NCBI GenBank assembly: GCA_964017185.1
Contig: OZ024875.1
Coordinates: forward strand, 32,249,456 to 32,313,455
Direction of reading: 5' to 3'
Origin: Rugalucina vietnamica
Taxonomy: Eukaryota; Mollusca; Bivalvia; Lucinida; Lucinidae
Length of the DNA: 64,000 bases
The position numbers and the translations under genes were made by a program. Below, piece after piece: positions 23,951-34,828 of this stretch. How positions within the stretch are numbered: position 1 is the first letter of the stretch; each line of letters begins with the position of its first letter. Under the pieces are notes generated by a model. The model was not told where the DNA came from. It saw only the letters and a list, made by a program, of their open reading frames with translations, and did not search any database.

Positions 23951-24625
23951 ATATCATGACGTGATGTTATAGAACCATTTCGTGCTCATAACAGTTGAAC
24001 TGTAAAATTTATCAAGTTCATAAATGTTAAATGTACATAATTATTGTTGGCATGAAACCGATATGAGCTGAATAAGTGACTGACTTTAATCATGAATCAA
24101 GATTCTATTGGATCATTTCTGGTTTTGCGACATTATAGAATGAAACAGCTCAGCTACGTTGAGCATGAAAATGGTTTTATACCACGGACCAAAGTAACAA
24201 ACTACGTAAAATACTCAGATTGGATCTACCAAGCCGATGTTTTATGAGCATTGCAATATTATACAATTATTGACTTCCTGAATAAGGTAAATATAAGGAT
24301 TTATCTACCCGACATAATTCCTTATGAATGTCTTCACTGCCTTCAACGGGTCTAACTTTTATTTCTCACTCTCATTGACAATATAAACAGAAAATGAAAA
24401 ACATTCGATCTACACGTAGTTGTCTAGTATGTGTAACATGAAATTTAATCAAGAAACCCGTCAATAGTTTTAATAGATATCCTGTAAAGTCAGAAACTTT
24501 AAATAGAACTGAATGTTCAACAGGCCTAATATCGTTACGGCCACAGGCATCACAGAACAACGAGCTATAAAACACACGTCTCGAAATACGACGAGAGGCA
24601 ATCTAAGAACTAACTCCGAGCAGGC

Positions 24626-24713
24626 ACATGACGTCAGAATGACGTCAGTCGACGTCGATGCGACGTCATAACGTCGCATCGACGTTGATATGACGTCATT
24701 TTGAACCATGTGC
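24626..24713. promoter_or_regulatory. Palindrome rich in TGACGTCA sites
   Basis: An imperfect palindrome of about 88 bp (ends 'ggcacatgacgtca' and 'tgacgtcattttgaaccatgtgcc'). It contains three TGACGTCA octamers and several extra GACGTC hexamers. TGACGTCA is the CREB/ATF consensus. It may equally be a tiny foldback element. It lies between the laccase 3' end and the P450 remnant. Confidence 0.5.
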
Positions 24714-25213
24714 CCTCTGGGCTGTACTCCATAAATCCTGAACCAAGATTAAACTTTTGAATCATTTTTAAACAGTACATAACTGTCGTGAATGAAATAA
24801 CTTTCGTCTCCATATCACATTCTCGAAATAGCTCGACAACAGTGTGGTTTGACCTTTAAGATAGCACCGGGAAAATAATCTCTCGGATCAGTATTAGGTA
24901 GCTTACCATCAGAAGCGGGAATAATACCAAACGATTGAAGGATCATTGCCAAATACAAGAATACTCTCGATTTTCCGAAATTTTCTCCGGGACATTCCCT
25001 GTGACCTGTGGAAAACTCTAGTAGATTGCGACGTGTCGGGTGGTCTGGTGGGAACAGTAACCCCTCACTGTTAAAAAAAAAACATTCGGGATCGAACACC
25101 CATAGGTTTTCCCAGAGCTTAGGACCACGATGGAAGTAGAATGACGCTAGATGTTTTTCGACGAAATACCCTTCGAAATTCTGGTCATCAAATGCTTGAT
25201 GTGGAATTGACAA

Positions 25214-25774
25214 AGGTACAAGTAGGCAAAGATCAGGAAAAGGCGCAATCAGAAAAAGATTTCCACTCCAAAAACCGAGATGAGAAAAAACTAAATTAAC
25301 AATCAGGTACTTATACCATGAAAATATATCGTAAGCCGAATCAGCAGCTATTTTCCCAGGCCACTCAGTTACCTAAACTTAACTAAAAATATGAAAACAT
25401 ACATAAGGCGCCAACAGCACAAAAAAGTTTAAACACCAAGACATAAAACAAAAGAACCACCACAGAAAAATCGAACGATCAGTAATATAAAATTACTGGC
25501 GGGCTTAAATCGATTTTACAGGTACCTAACCTCACCCTCAGCTTCTGAAGTGGTTCATAACAGTTAGTAAGTTCTTCGGTCCTCGTGGTGAATCTCTAAC
25601 CAGTCAATGAATCATCAAGAACAAACATATAAATCATGATAAACATCATGATGAATCAAAAACGAGGACTCAACAGATTCAGTAAGCTGCCCCACGATGG
25701 AGATCCCTGGGCGCCGAATAACTTACTAACTCCAGAGCAAAAATAAAACACCAGTTGGACCCCGGTGCAAGAAG
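25214..25774. repeat. GGTACAAGTAGGC-family repeat inserted in the P450
   Basis: Full-length copy from 'ggtacaagtaggcaa' to 'gttggaccccggtgca'. It separates the P450 segment ending near FEVLRYTS from the segment beginning PLSIPHQ. Its boundaries are therefore defined by the gene it broke. Confidence 0.8.
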
Positions 25775-26095
25775 TATATCGTAACACCTCGAAAACGGTA
25801 GCCATGGTGTATGGTCCGAAAGCCGGGGCATTCTCGATGATCCAACGACATCATCAACCTTGTTTTGTATTTTCTTTGTCACTTTTGGATGAGTCAGAGG
25901 TAGAGCAAAAGCGTTAATTAGAGTAGAGGTAGACGCAATCCCTATGATCCAAAACAATGCATTTCATATAACTTTCAGTAATGATTTCTGTTTTGGCATG
26001 ATTGGTTATTTCATCTTGAAAACTAATCAGATTTTTGACCATCTCCTCTCCCCCACCTGTTCTTTTGGTAGAATACCTAACGGCGGAATAATACT

Positions 26096-26098
<3 letters not shown>

Positions 26099-26152
<54 letters not shown>
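26099..26152. repeat. Poly-A tract (54 bp)
   Basis: A homopolymer inside the P450 remnant. It is either a retroposed tail whose body is lost or a slippage-expanded run. Confidence 0.9.
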
Positions 26153-26153
<1 letters not shown>

Positions 26154-26535
26154 AAGTCTCTTGTGGCAATTACTTCGCGAAACATATTTCCAAACGTTCC
26201 AGGGAGCAGCCTAACAACGATCGGTAGAAAATCGAACACAAAGCCCAGACCACCAATCAGTTGATGAGTAATATCGATCAATTTGGTTTAAACATATTTA
26301 TTCACATTATAACTACAACATATAAACATACAGTACATTACAATAGTATAAGAAGGGATTCAGAAAAAAGCCCTGTGGCTTATACTAATCTGTCTCCCGA
26401 AAGTGATCAAGATGTGCAAACAGCCGGTGAGAATTGTACCTAAATATCATTCATGTTCGTTCAAACCAATATTGGAATCAAGTTAATTGTATAGATAAAC
26501 AACATATGAATACATATATGTATGTAAATACTAGT

Positions 26536-26539
<4 letters not shown>

Positions 26540-26599
<60 letters not shown>
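26540..26599. repeat. (GA)n microsatellite
   Basis: About 30 AG dinucleotides, just beyond the stop codon of the LINE ORF in its 3' UTR. Confidence 0.95.
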
Positions 26600-26603
<4 letters not shown>

Positions 26604-26605
26604 TC

Positions 26606-27832
26606 TCAAGACTGAAAACGTTTGCTTGCAACAATGTACTTTTGCACGGCAAGAAAAATATCTGTATTGCTGTTTAGATCAAGTTGGTTGTTACCTACCA
26701 ATAAGCAATTTAAATTTGGTGTACAGATTCTAGATATCGTATCTAACATTTCAGTTCGTGCTGCGGTGTAACGTGGACATTCTAATAGATAATGTTTTGT
26801 GGTTTCGATAGATCCACATACACAGTGCTTGTCTTGTACTATATTTTTTGAGACGAGATGTTGATTTAAGGAGCTACATGAGGTTCTGAGTCTGGTATGT
26901 TGTATTTGGGCGTATCTATCACCGACCAAGTAATATTTCGGCGGTTTCTTAATATTTTTATTAATCTGATATTTGAAACTAGTGAACGTAGTGGCATCTC
27001 TGGCCTCACTAGGAAGTTCGTTCCATAGTCTTATGCTAGAGGGTATAAAGGAATCATAATAAAGTCCCGAGTTTGAAAGAGGTTGGTGTACTGTAACGTG
27101 TCTAAGGTTGTAATTAGTAGCTGTTTCAATCGGTTGTGGAACTAGATTGGAAAGATATTCAGGCGTCATATTATTATTCATTTTGTAAAACAGAGATAAC
27201 TTGTGCTTGGTACGTCTTTTCTCTAAAGTTTCCCATCCAGTTTCATTGTATAATTCTTCAATGGATACTAGTTTAGTGGTTCCTGTTACAATACGTGCAG
27301 CTTCAAGTTGGATCTTTTCGATGGCTTCAACTTCGTAACGCGTACAATTATCCCAGACAACGTCGGCATATTCTAATAATGGTCTTATGAATGATATATA
27401 AATTGTCTCTAAGGAACGCCTGTCAAGTAAAAATTTAAGTTTACGCATAACATATATTCTAGACCAAGCTTTAGAAGTTATGTAATTGATGTGCTCATGC
27501 CATTTACCATCGTTAGAGAGAAATAGACCTAGGTGTTTGTGTGACAATACTTCTTTAATCGGTTCATTATTCATAACTAAAGGAGGGTGGAATGGTTTAA
27601 TACGTTTTCTGGACACTAAAAGAGATTCAGATTTGGCAGCATTGAATTTAACAAGCCAGCGTTCTGCCCACCGATGAATCCGTTCCAAATCTAAATTTAA
27701 ACATCTAGCTGCTTCTACTGGATCGTCTACAATTATGTATAAACTAGTATCATCGGCGAAAAGCCTTACTGTTGAGCCAATGTCCATTACTATATCGTTA
27801 ATGTAAATTAAAAACAACAATGGTCCTAAAAT
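26606..27832 (-). CDS. LINE ORF, C-terminal half (reverse transcriptase and Cys/His knuckle)
   Basis: 409 codons including the stop, starting directly at the insertion boundary. It begins ILGPLLFLIYINDIV, the second half of the RT motif whose first half lies across the insertion. The catalytic FADDTSLYI follows, then the thumb region (HKHLGLFLSNDGKW, ISFIRPLLEYADVVWDN). The end is a C-x-C-x7-H-x4-C knuckle (HCVCGSIETTKHYLLECP). The polymerase Asp pair is intact and there are no internal stops. It is an active-looking protein half that cannot now be made as one chain because of the 7-kb insertion. TGA stop at 26606-26608. Confidence 0.9.
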   Translation of the reverse strand: MLGPLLFLIYINDIVMDIGSTVRLFADDTSLYIIVDDPVEAARCLNLDLERIHRWAERWLVKFNAAKSESLLVSRKRIKPFHPPLVMNNEPIKEVLSHKHLGLFLSNDGKWHEHINYITSKAWSRIYVMRKLKFLLDRRSLETIYISFIRPLLEYADVVWDNCTRYEVEAIEKIQLEAARIVTGTTKLVSIEELYNETGWETLEKRRTKHKLSLFYKMNNNMTPEYLSNLVPQPIETATNYNLRHVTVHQPLSNSGLYYDSFIPSSIRLWNELPSEARDATTFTSFKYQINKNIKKPPKYYLVGDRYAQIQHTRLRTSCSSLNQHLVSKNIVQDKHCVCGSIETTKHYLLECPRYTAARTEMLDTISRICTPNLNCLLVGNNQLDLNSNTDIFLAVQKYIVASKRFQS

Positions 27833-28350
27833 CACTGCTGGGAATCACGTGATACGCAATGTTTATGATATGTGCAAATTGTAAACAAGAAGCCGCCATT
27901 TTCCACCGGGTCAAGGTAAGTCTATCGAGTTTTCTTCCAAATGCTGAGGGATAATGATGGATGAATATGCCCAGTCCATGCAGATACATCAGATTTATTT
28001 AACTATGTGCGAGCTAATTTTTCAAAGTGTTTTGTTTGTGTGAACACCTCATTCCCATCATCAAAATTGTTTGTTGCCATGTACACCAAATATTTATTTT
28101 GGGCCTTATTCATTCTTCCAGCAACAATGCGTCTTTTCGTAGAGGTAAAACAACATTTTTTTTCAAAGGACAATTACCTCCATTTTACAGAAATATGCTA
28201 AGTGCCACATGAAAAAAGATAATCAACATCATTGACATTGCATCCCTATACACATGCAATGTGGATTGATACCCTCCACACTAAAACAAAAGTCATCATG
28301 TTTCTATGTTTCTATTCTTTCGTCGATAAATGTATTGATTGCTAATGCAC

Positions 28351-28660
28351 CAGTCCTTTGTAACCATTGCCCCCCCCCCCTTCACACATACCTACGGTGA
28401 AGGGTGGGGGATAGCCGGGCTTAAGTGCAGAGCAATTACTTGTCGAGTGTATCCGCAGTGCACGGGGAATTACGAGGTTTTTATGCATTAGGATCCTTAC
28501 TCCAGGGCAATTTTCTATTTCTAAGGTGAGGCCAAAGAGCAAAGTTTTGAACCCCGAGTTTGCCCCCTGTGTGTGAGGCTTATAGCAGGGCACTGAAAGC
28601 AGAAATGCCACAATCACCGCCCTTCCCCTTAGGTGGATGAGCAGTGGTTACAAATGACTT
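28351..28660. mobile_element. Small TIR element within the 7-kb element
   Basis: 'gtcctttgtaaccattgc' at the left is matched by the complement of 'gcagtggttacaaatgac' at the right. About 310 bp with a C-run near the left end. Confidence 0.55.
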
Positions 28661-28686
28661 ATGCATAATTGCAGCTAAAATATGAT

Positions 28687-28687
<1 letters not shown>

Positions 28688-28736
<49 letters not shown>
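28688..28736. repeat. Poly-A tract (about 49 bp)
   Basis: A homopolymer inside the 7-kb element, directly before ACGCGC-rich sequence. Confidence 0.9.
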
Positions 28737-28738
<2 letters not shown>

Positions 28739-30575
28739 GCGTATAACCCAAACGCGCGTCTGGCGTATGAATACTCTCAACATGCTTTAGATTTTGGACG
28801 AATAAAAATAATTTGTTCCTTTAACTCGCTTTAGCAGTCACACATTAGCGCCTGACTGAGACGTGTGCCGGACGTACAAAAATCTCAAAGTGTTGAAGTA
28901 CGTTTGTGTTACTTCCCAGACGCGCTAAACATTTGCTACAGGCGCACAGCAAACGTTCATCGCGCGTCTCACAAACGCTTAGGGCACGCTACGGAAGCAA
29001 TATCTCATAAAATCTGAAAACGAATGTGGCGTACACTAGCGTGCATAACACGTGCGCCAAATGCGTTCAAAGCGTAATATTTACTTTTTTCTAAAACCTC
29101 CTTAGATGAACCATTAGATATTCATCTGTGTTCATACTTCCATGAACAACATCGTGTCACGCGACGTCACATGACGTCAAACTTGACGTCAAAATACAGT
29201 GCTTTTGCCAAATTGATTGGACGTTGTAAACGTCGACGCCGTTCCGCTGTTTGAATACACACTGTGTGTAAATTATCTATTTAAGAAATGAATTTCATTT
29301 TTCTGGTGTTCATGGAGCTATGAACCGCAGTGGGTCGCGTGCAAAGTGAATGAACCCCAAAGGGGTTCATGTAAGCTTTGCTAGCGACCCACTGGTGTTC
29401 ATAGCTCCATGAACTACAGAAAAATTAAACTCATTGCTTATATTTACATTCATTTCTCTCTATCGCTTGTTGAAAAATCACCAAGGCGGTCACATTTACC
29501 AGCAAACAGAGAATCTACACACAGTGTGTGTTCAAACAGCGGAACGGCGTCGACGTTTACAACGTCCAATCAGATTGGCGAGATTCATGTTTTTTGACGT
29601 CAAGTTTGGATTACGTCACGTCGCGTGACACAATGTTGTTCCTGGAAGTATGAACACAGATGAACATCTAATGGTTCATCTAAGGAGGTTTTAGAAAAAT
29701 GTAAATATTTGCTTGTAAATGTGATCGCCTTGATGATTTTTCAACATACGATAGAGTGAAATGAATATAAATATAAGCAATGAGTTTAATCTTTCTGATG
29801 TTCATGGAGCTATGAACCGCAGTGGGTCGCTAGCAAAGTTTACATGAACCCCTTCGGGGTTCATTCACTTTGCACGCGACCCACTGCGGTTCATAGCTCC
29901 ATGAACACCAGAAAAATGAAATTCATTTCTTAATTCAACGCGCCTGTAACGCGCATGGAACTTATTCGAAACGTAAAAGACATTCACACAAGACACGCCC
30001 AGCTTCTGGGAAAATTTTAAGCATGATTAAACACAAACGTGCCTAGAGCGCGCACCGACCTTTAGCGACGTATATCAACGTACACCCAGCGTACACCAAA
30101 CGTACACCAAAAACGCACATGTAGCGCGTTTCTAATGTGTCTCTGACGTGCTCCTGACGTAGGTTGAATCATTCAAAGTTTACATTTTTGTCAACACGCC
30201 CGGCGCGCGTTGGCTTATTCTGCCGCGTATTTTAAACAGCAGTCACACACTAGCGTATAATCCAAACGCGCGCCGGGCGTGTCGACAAAAATGTAAAATT
30301 CAAAAAAAAACGCCAGGAGCACGTTGGAGACACGTTAGAAGCGCGTTAAACGCGCGTTTTTTACGCTTGGTGTACGCTTGTTGCACGTCGATATACGTCG
30401 CTGTAAGTCGCTGCGCGCTCAAGGCGCGTTTGCCCCACCTCCCCCCCCCAAAAAAAAAAAAAAAATAATAATAAAAAATTAAACATGCTTAAAAACTTTC
30501 TAGAAGTTCGGTGTGTCCCGGGTGTGTGTCTTATACGTTTCGAATAAGTTCCATGCGCGTAACATGCAAATTAAG
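28737..30575. mobile_element. Composite of large palindromes built from ACGCGC/GTACGC words
   Basis: Two long imperfect palindromes lie side by side. The first is 29073-29710; its outer arms 'ctaaaacctccttagatgaa' and complement converge through a central hairpin of 'ggagctatgaaccgcagtgg'. The second is 29936-30575 with outer 'catggaacttattcgaaacg' arms and centre near 30235. A third inverted copy of the 'ggagctatgaaccgcagtgg' segment lies at 29795-29915. The left flank (28737-29070) shares 'tagcgtataa' and 'caaacgcgcg' with the second palindrome. No ORF. Confidence 0.8.
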
Positions 30576-31139
30576 CATGACCTGAAACAGACAAGCTACT
30601 TTCAAACTGGATGCACTGCGACAGGTAAAATGCAGGTTTGTCGGACACGCACATTTAACATATCGCAAATTTTACACCCATGTACACCACATTAATTTTG
30701 AGAAATGTGACATTAATTTTGCGTATGCCAGTTTCGATAAGTTTTGGGGTATCATGTATGCTCCAATTTAATACGTTTTTATCATTGTCGTGTGAAGAAT
30801 TTGTACGTATTCATCACATCTGTGAAGAACTTGTTTTTAATATATAAACGGTACCAAGATTCACGTGTGTATTTTTGACATGTGAAGAATTGGTGCGTTT
30901 CTGCAAACTTTCTGTCAAGAACTGTTGAATTAAACTGTGCGTATGTTCATTTTCTGGGGCACATGGCGCTCTTGACGGTAGAAAAGTCTATGCTTTTACA
31001 TGTCAAAAGTGAGTATAAAAAGGTAAGGAGAAGTTTTTGATATGTGTAAAAAGCTAACTGATACTTTTTGCATACTTTTTGCATTAATTTAGAAGCGTGT
31101 AAACTTGTCTTTGAGACACTCTAAAAACTGGTTTAAGGC

Positions 31140-31320
31140 CCCCAGCATTTTTTTTTGTATTACTGATTGTTCCAAGGCGATACTTCTGTTGTGGTTCTAT
31201 TTGTTTTATGTTTTGGAGTCGAATTTTCGTGCTGTTTGAACCTTATGTACGTTTTCATAGTTTTGGTTAAGTTCGGGTTACTGTTTTGCATTTATTGGGA
31301 AATAGCTGCTCATTCGGCTT
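31140..31320. repeat. GGTACAAGTAGGC-family fragment
   Basis: Internal section matching 46630-46803 ('tccaaggcgatacttctg', 'aaatagctgctcatt'). The family sequence stops where the TIR element at 31318 begins. A short stretch of the same family ('ttgcgccttttcctgatca') reappears at 32135. Confidence 0.65.
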
Positions 31321-32770
31321 AAAGGGAAACATAATTATTAAACTCCCGCATATGATTTTCATGAAACTTCACATGCTTCAAGATAATTGTATCCTTGGAC
31401 TAAAATCGAAATAAAAGTGGGATGTCACAGGCCTCGTTTCCATGGTATCAGAACTTTTTTAATGTTTCTCGTGCATTTCAGAAAATCGCGTTCGTAGCGG
31501 ACATGTGTTTCAATATATGTGTTATTTTTGCATAAACACTTTAAACATACAATCAGTGTTATTTTCTTAAATTTTTATACTATTTGCTTTTAAACTGAGG
31601 AGATTACAAGCAAAATTAACTTTCCCGCCATGTTTTCAAACCTGGAAAAACTATGTATTTTTGCGATATCTCCTAAACTACGCATATGATTTTAATTAAA
31701 TTAAACCAATAGATATGAAACGCTGTAACCATTCAAAAGTTGAAATAAAAAGTGGGGGTCATCCAATTGCGTTGGAAGATTTATAAAAAACCCGTTCAAT
31801 ATTCCCGCCTTTTTCGTTTTAATGTCAAACGTTGCACTGACGTCGCGTATATTAATGCGACGTCATCAACAGCGAAAAAAAACGTTTTCACATGTAATTA
31901 ACCTTATACACGAATTAGGGTATATCAATTGTCGCATAACTAATTTAAAATAAAAATGAACAATATGTTTACCTGCTTTAGGACTTAATTATGCAGAAAC
32001 AAACAAAATAAGATTCTACAGCTTGCAACGTCATTGGAAAATCAAAACAAAACGACGCTAAAAGCTATGCATACACTAAACCGCCGACATTGCGCAAACA
32101 GTGTTCTCATAAACAATAGGAATTTCATTATGATTGCGCCTTTTCCTGATCATTACCCACTTGAATCGTTCTAATTTGATCGCTCTTTATCGGTACAGCT
32201 AATAAAAGTTAGCCTAAAACTTTTCATGGCTTATACTGTTTAGCTCCAGTAAGCATTTTTGTTTAAATGAGCTACCAAGCCTTAAAGGAGAACGTTCAAT
32301 GACAATACCTTTTAAACTCAAGGTCTGATCTAAGAAACATTTTGGTGCAAATATTGTTCAAATCGGTCATATTGTGATTTGAAGTTTTGGAACGAAGTGA
32401 ATATTTAATTAGAAAATTGTAAAACCATAAATAATGAATATATTCTATATTTCAAATTTTTTATGGAGGAAAACGTCCAAAATTGATAGTAAATCAATAG
32501 TACAAACCAGTGTAACAAAAATTAACAGAAAAATATTAATAAGGATTCATTATCATTAATTATGCATATTTAAGTAGAACTTTATAACGGCATTAAGCCT
32601 AATGAATATCCAAGATGGCCGCATCTTTTAACAGAAATTAATGTATATTCAAACCAACACAACTTTCTCAATATCCATGTGATTTTAATAAAACTTGTAC
32701 CAAATTGTTAAGAGAGGCACCTACTTTCATTTAAGATGCATTGTGTTTTAACATTGCCTTTCCCTTTAAG
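31318..32770. mobile_element. TIR element, CTTAAAGGGAAA ends
   Basis: Inverted CTTAAAGGGAAA termini bound 1.45 kb of AT-rich non-coding sequence. The termini are short and the interior contains other repeat pieces, so the assignment is moderate. Confidence 0.5.
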
Positions 32771-33184
32771 AGTCCATGTTTGAACAAAATGAGAATAAAA
32801 GATGCAAAGAGTGTGTGTCTGGGGTCGTTCAAGTGTACTCAAAAGATTCTAAACATCTAAAGCAAATACCAAAGTGAGGGTAAAAAAGGTGCAATTTTAA
32901 AGTGACTTAACATATGACCCCCACCTGGTTGATGGCTAATTTTTGAAGCACAGTTTTTGCCCATTGTTCAAAAGTGTGATCGAATAGCATATCTATGAAA
33001 TGGAATCCATAAAATTTTGTTAATTCTTATGAGCTTTATGGAAAATTGGTTAATGGCATCATTACGTTTCTAATTTTGTCGGGTATAGTAAAAAAAGAAA
33101 TGAAGAAAGAAAAAGGTATTCAACATGAAACATTAAAAAGACTATTGATGGTTAAGAGTCACACAGTTTGTATGATCTACACGT

Positions 33185-34262
33185 AACGTCAAAAGTTGCG
33201 GAACGTAATTGTAACGTCTGAAACGTCGTGAAAGTCTTCATGATAATTGTTAAATATCTAATGTTAATTGGAAGGTTCTCACAGTCCTGTGACATGCTAT
33301 TTTGTAAAAATATTTAACTTGTTTACTCGCTAATTAATGCGGGCAACTCATATTAACTTTATTGTAAACTTCTAGAATTTTTAAAGATATTGGGATCAAC
33401 TTAAACCGTCGCCGGTTGATATTATATGACGACAACGCCAAAAAGGCGAAAATTACGGCATTTGGGACACTTTTTAAGATTTGGTTTTTTGTTTATATTT
33501 TCATAGATAGTAGACGCAGAATGGCAAAAAATTACATGAACAATCTACATTCTAGATGTATTTTTCTATGTCCTTCTAAGTGTCTTTTAATACGTCATAT
33601 GTTTTTCGCATGCATAGAAAGAAAACAATCAAGAAATATGTAACGCAAATTGACGTTTTGGGACATTTTTTTAAGATCTGGCTTAATACCGAATTTAATA
33701 TGAATATGACTATCATTCGAATTAAAACTTCACATATCTCATGTACTCTAATTATGTATTTTGGTGATATATTTCATATTCCTCTTGGTCTGTTCGTTTA
33801 ATTTTAATTCAGATTTGAAAATTGAAATTCGAAAAAAATCGCGGTATTTTAAAAACATGTTACAAAATTTACTTTTGTTTTCTCTCGTTATTTTTTCGAT
33901 GTTTTCCATCACAAAGTTCTGAAAATCACAGCATCGTAAGCATACCATTTGCCGAACTCACAGGCCGAATTTCCCGTAATTTCATCAACAACTATCTCCA
34001 TGGGAATAATTTGAGTTTTCATGCATGGCCTTTTTTGTTACATGTTACATGACGTTTTTAGTGAAACTCAATGTATTTCACGCTTTATAACCCGAGTCTG
34101 TGAACGCAAAAACAAAAAATAATTTTATTTCCGTTAAAGGCGCGTCTGTAAGCTTTTCTGTGATACGAAACAGTTAATGCTACCGTTTTCCGTTCGTATT
34201 TTATCTGTAAATCTTTAGCGGTGGGTCGCGACTTTTTTCAGTGTACCGCAACTTTTGACGTT
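33185..34262. mobile_element. TIR element, AACGTCAAAAGTTGCGG ends
   Basis: AACGTCAAAAGTTGCGGAAC at the left and the complement of 'gtaccgcaacttttgacgtt' at the right, spanning about 1.08 kb. Internal phrases such as 'gggacactttttaagat' recur with variation. Confidence 0.7.
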
Positions 34263-34828
34263 TCTGAACTAGCGATAACATGGCTATGTCCGTCATTGTA
34301 TTGGACCTAATCAATTTTAGAGAGCCAAAATTCATCTACTTAGAATTTAATATTAAACTGACAGAAAATAAGAACACAATTTGTTTGTGTGGAAGGAATC
34401 AATTTGGTTTGCTGTGTACATGGTATCTAGCAAAGTAATCTGCTCGTAAAATTGCAGAATTTGGTTTTATCCGTTATGAAAAAAACTTCCCACGTTTTTA
34501 TAATACCACAGCAATATGTAATGGATTTCAATGAAATAATTAACATTTAATATTTAAGATATTGAAGGAAATAAAGCTTATGTGTGTAGGGTAACAGCGT
34601 GTTTTAAGTGAATTTTTGAAGTGTTTGAAACACTGGCCAGGTGAAATGCCACAAACAATGGCTCAAATTCTTCCAAATAGGGTTGTCCATGGAATGCACT
34701 AGGTGGCATAAAAATCAACAGGCGTATCTTGAAGTTATTTGGAAAGAAAACAAAACTGATGACGTCATTTGTTTACATTTTGGTGTATATGGAAACATTT
34801 GCGGTCACATGATTCCCAGCAGTGAAAT

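Larger units (their letters stand above)
24815..26281 (-). pseudogene. Cytochrome P450 (CYP2-like) pseudogene
   Basis: Pieces of one P450 appear in order on the minus strand. About 26281-26150 gives DFLPIVVRLLPGTF. About 26020-25950 gives QDEITNHAKTEIITESYM. 25957-25800 gives LTHPKVTKKIQNKVDDVVG then SSRMPRL, and in a shifted frame FEVLRYTS. 25213-24815 gives SIPHQAF and the haem-ligand motif FSTGHRECPG (Cys codon at 24992-24994), then a stop. The family uses haem iron for mono-oxygenation, usually at the ER. Breaks: no N-terminal third, frameshifts, a long A/T tract at 26099-26152, and a repeat inserted at 25214-25774. The PERF-type Arg is also replaced (DPECF). No introns are evident, so it may have been an intronless gene or retrocopy. 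The LINE at 26290 cuts it upstream. Confidence 0.85.
27833..34824. mobile_element. 7.0-kb TIR element (CACTG ends, AAAT target duplication) inserted in the LINE
   Basis: Left end CACTGCTGGGAATCACGTGA and right end the complement of TCACATGATTCCCAGCAGTG; weaker similarity continues for about 50 bp (to 'tgtaaacaa'). The flanking AAAT at 27829-27832 and 34825-34828 is the target duplication, confirmed by the LINE reading frame. CACT-R ends with 4-bp duplications fit Chapaev-type members of the CACTA/Mirage/Chapaev superfamily. That assignment is inference. No transposase was found (longest ORFs are about 110 codons), so it looks non-autonomous. The interior is a patchwork of smaller foldback elements. 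Confidence 0.85.

Noticed and set aside
25205-25782. 8-bp CTTGYACC duplication around the repeat in the P450
   Set aside because: GGTAC is part of the repeat end in every other copy, so the apparent duplication is not independent of the element.
26099-28737. Long poly-A tracts as evidence for recent retroposition
   Set aside because: No SINE or processed-gene body with target duplications is attached to either tract; slippage or assembly effects are equally likely.
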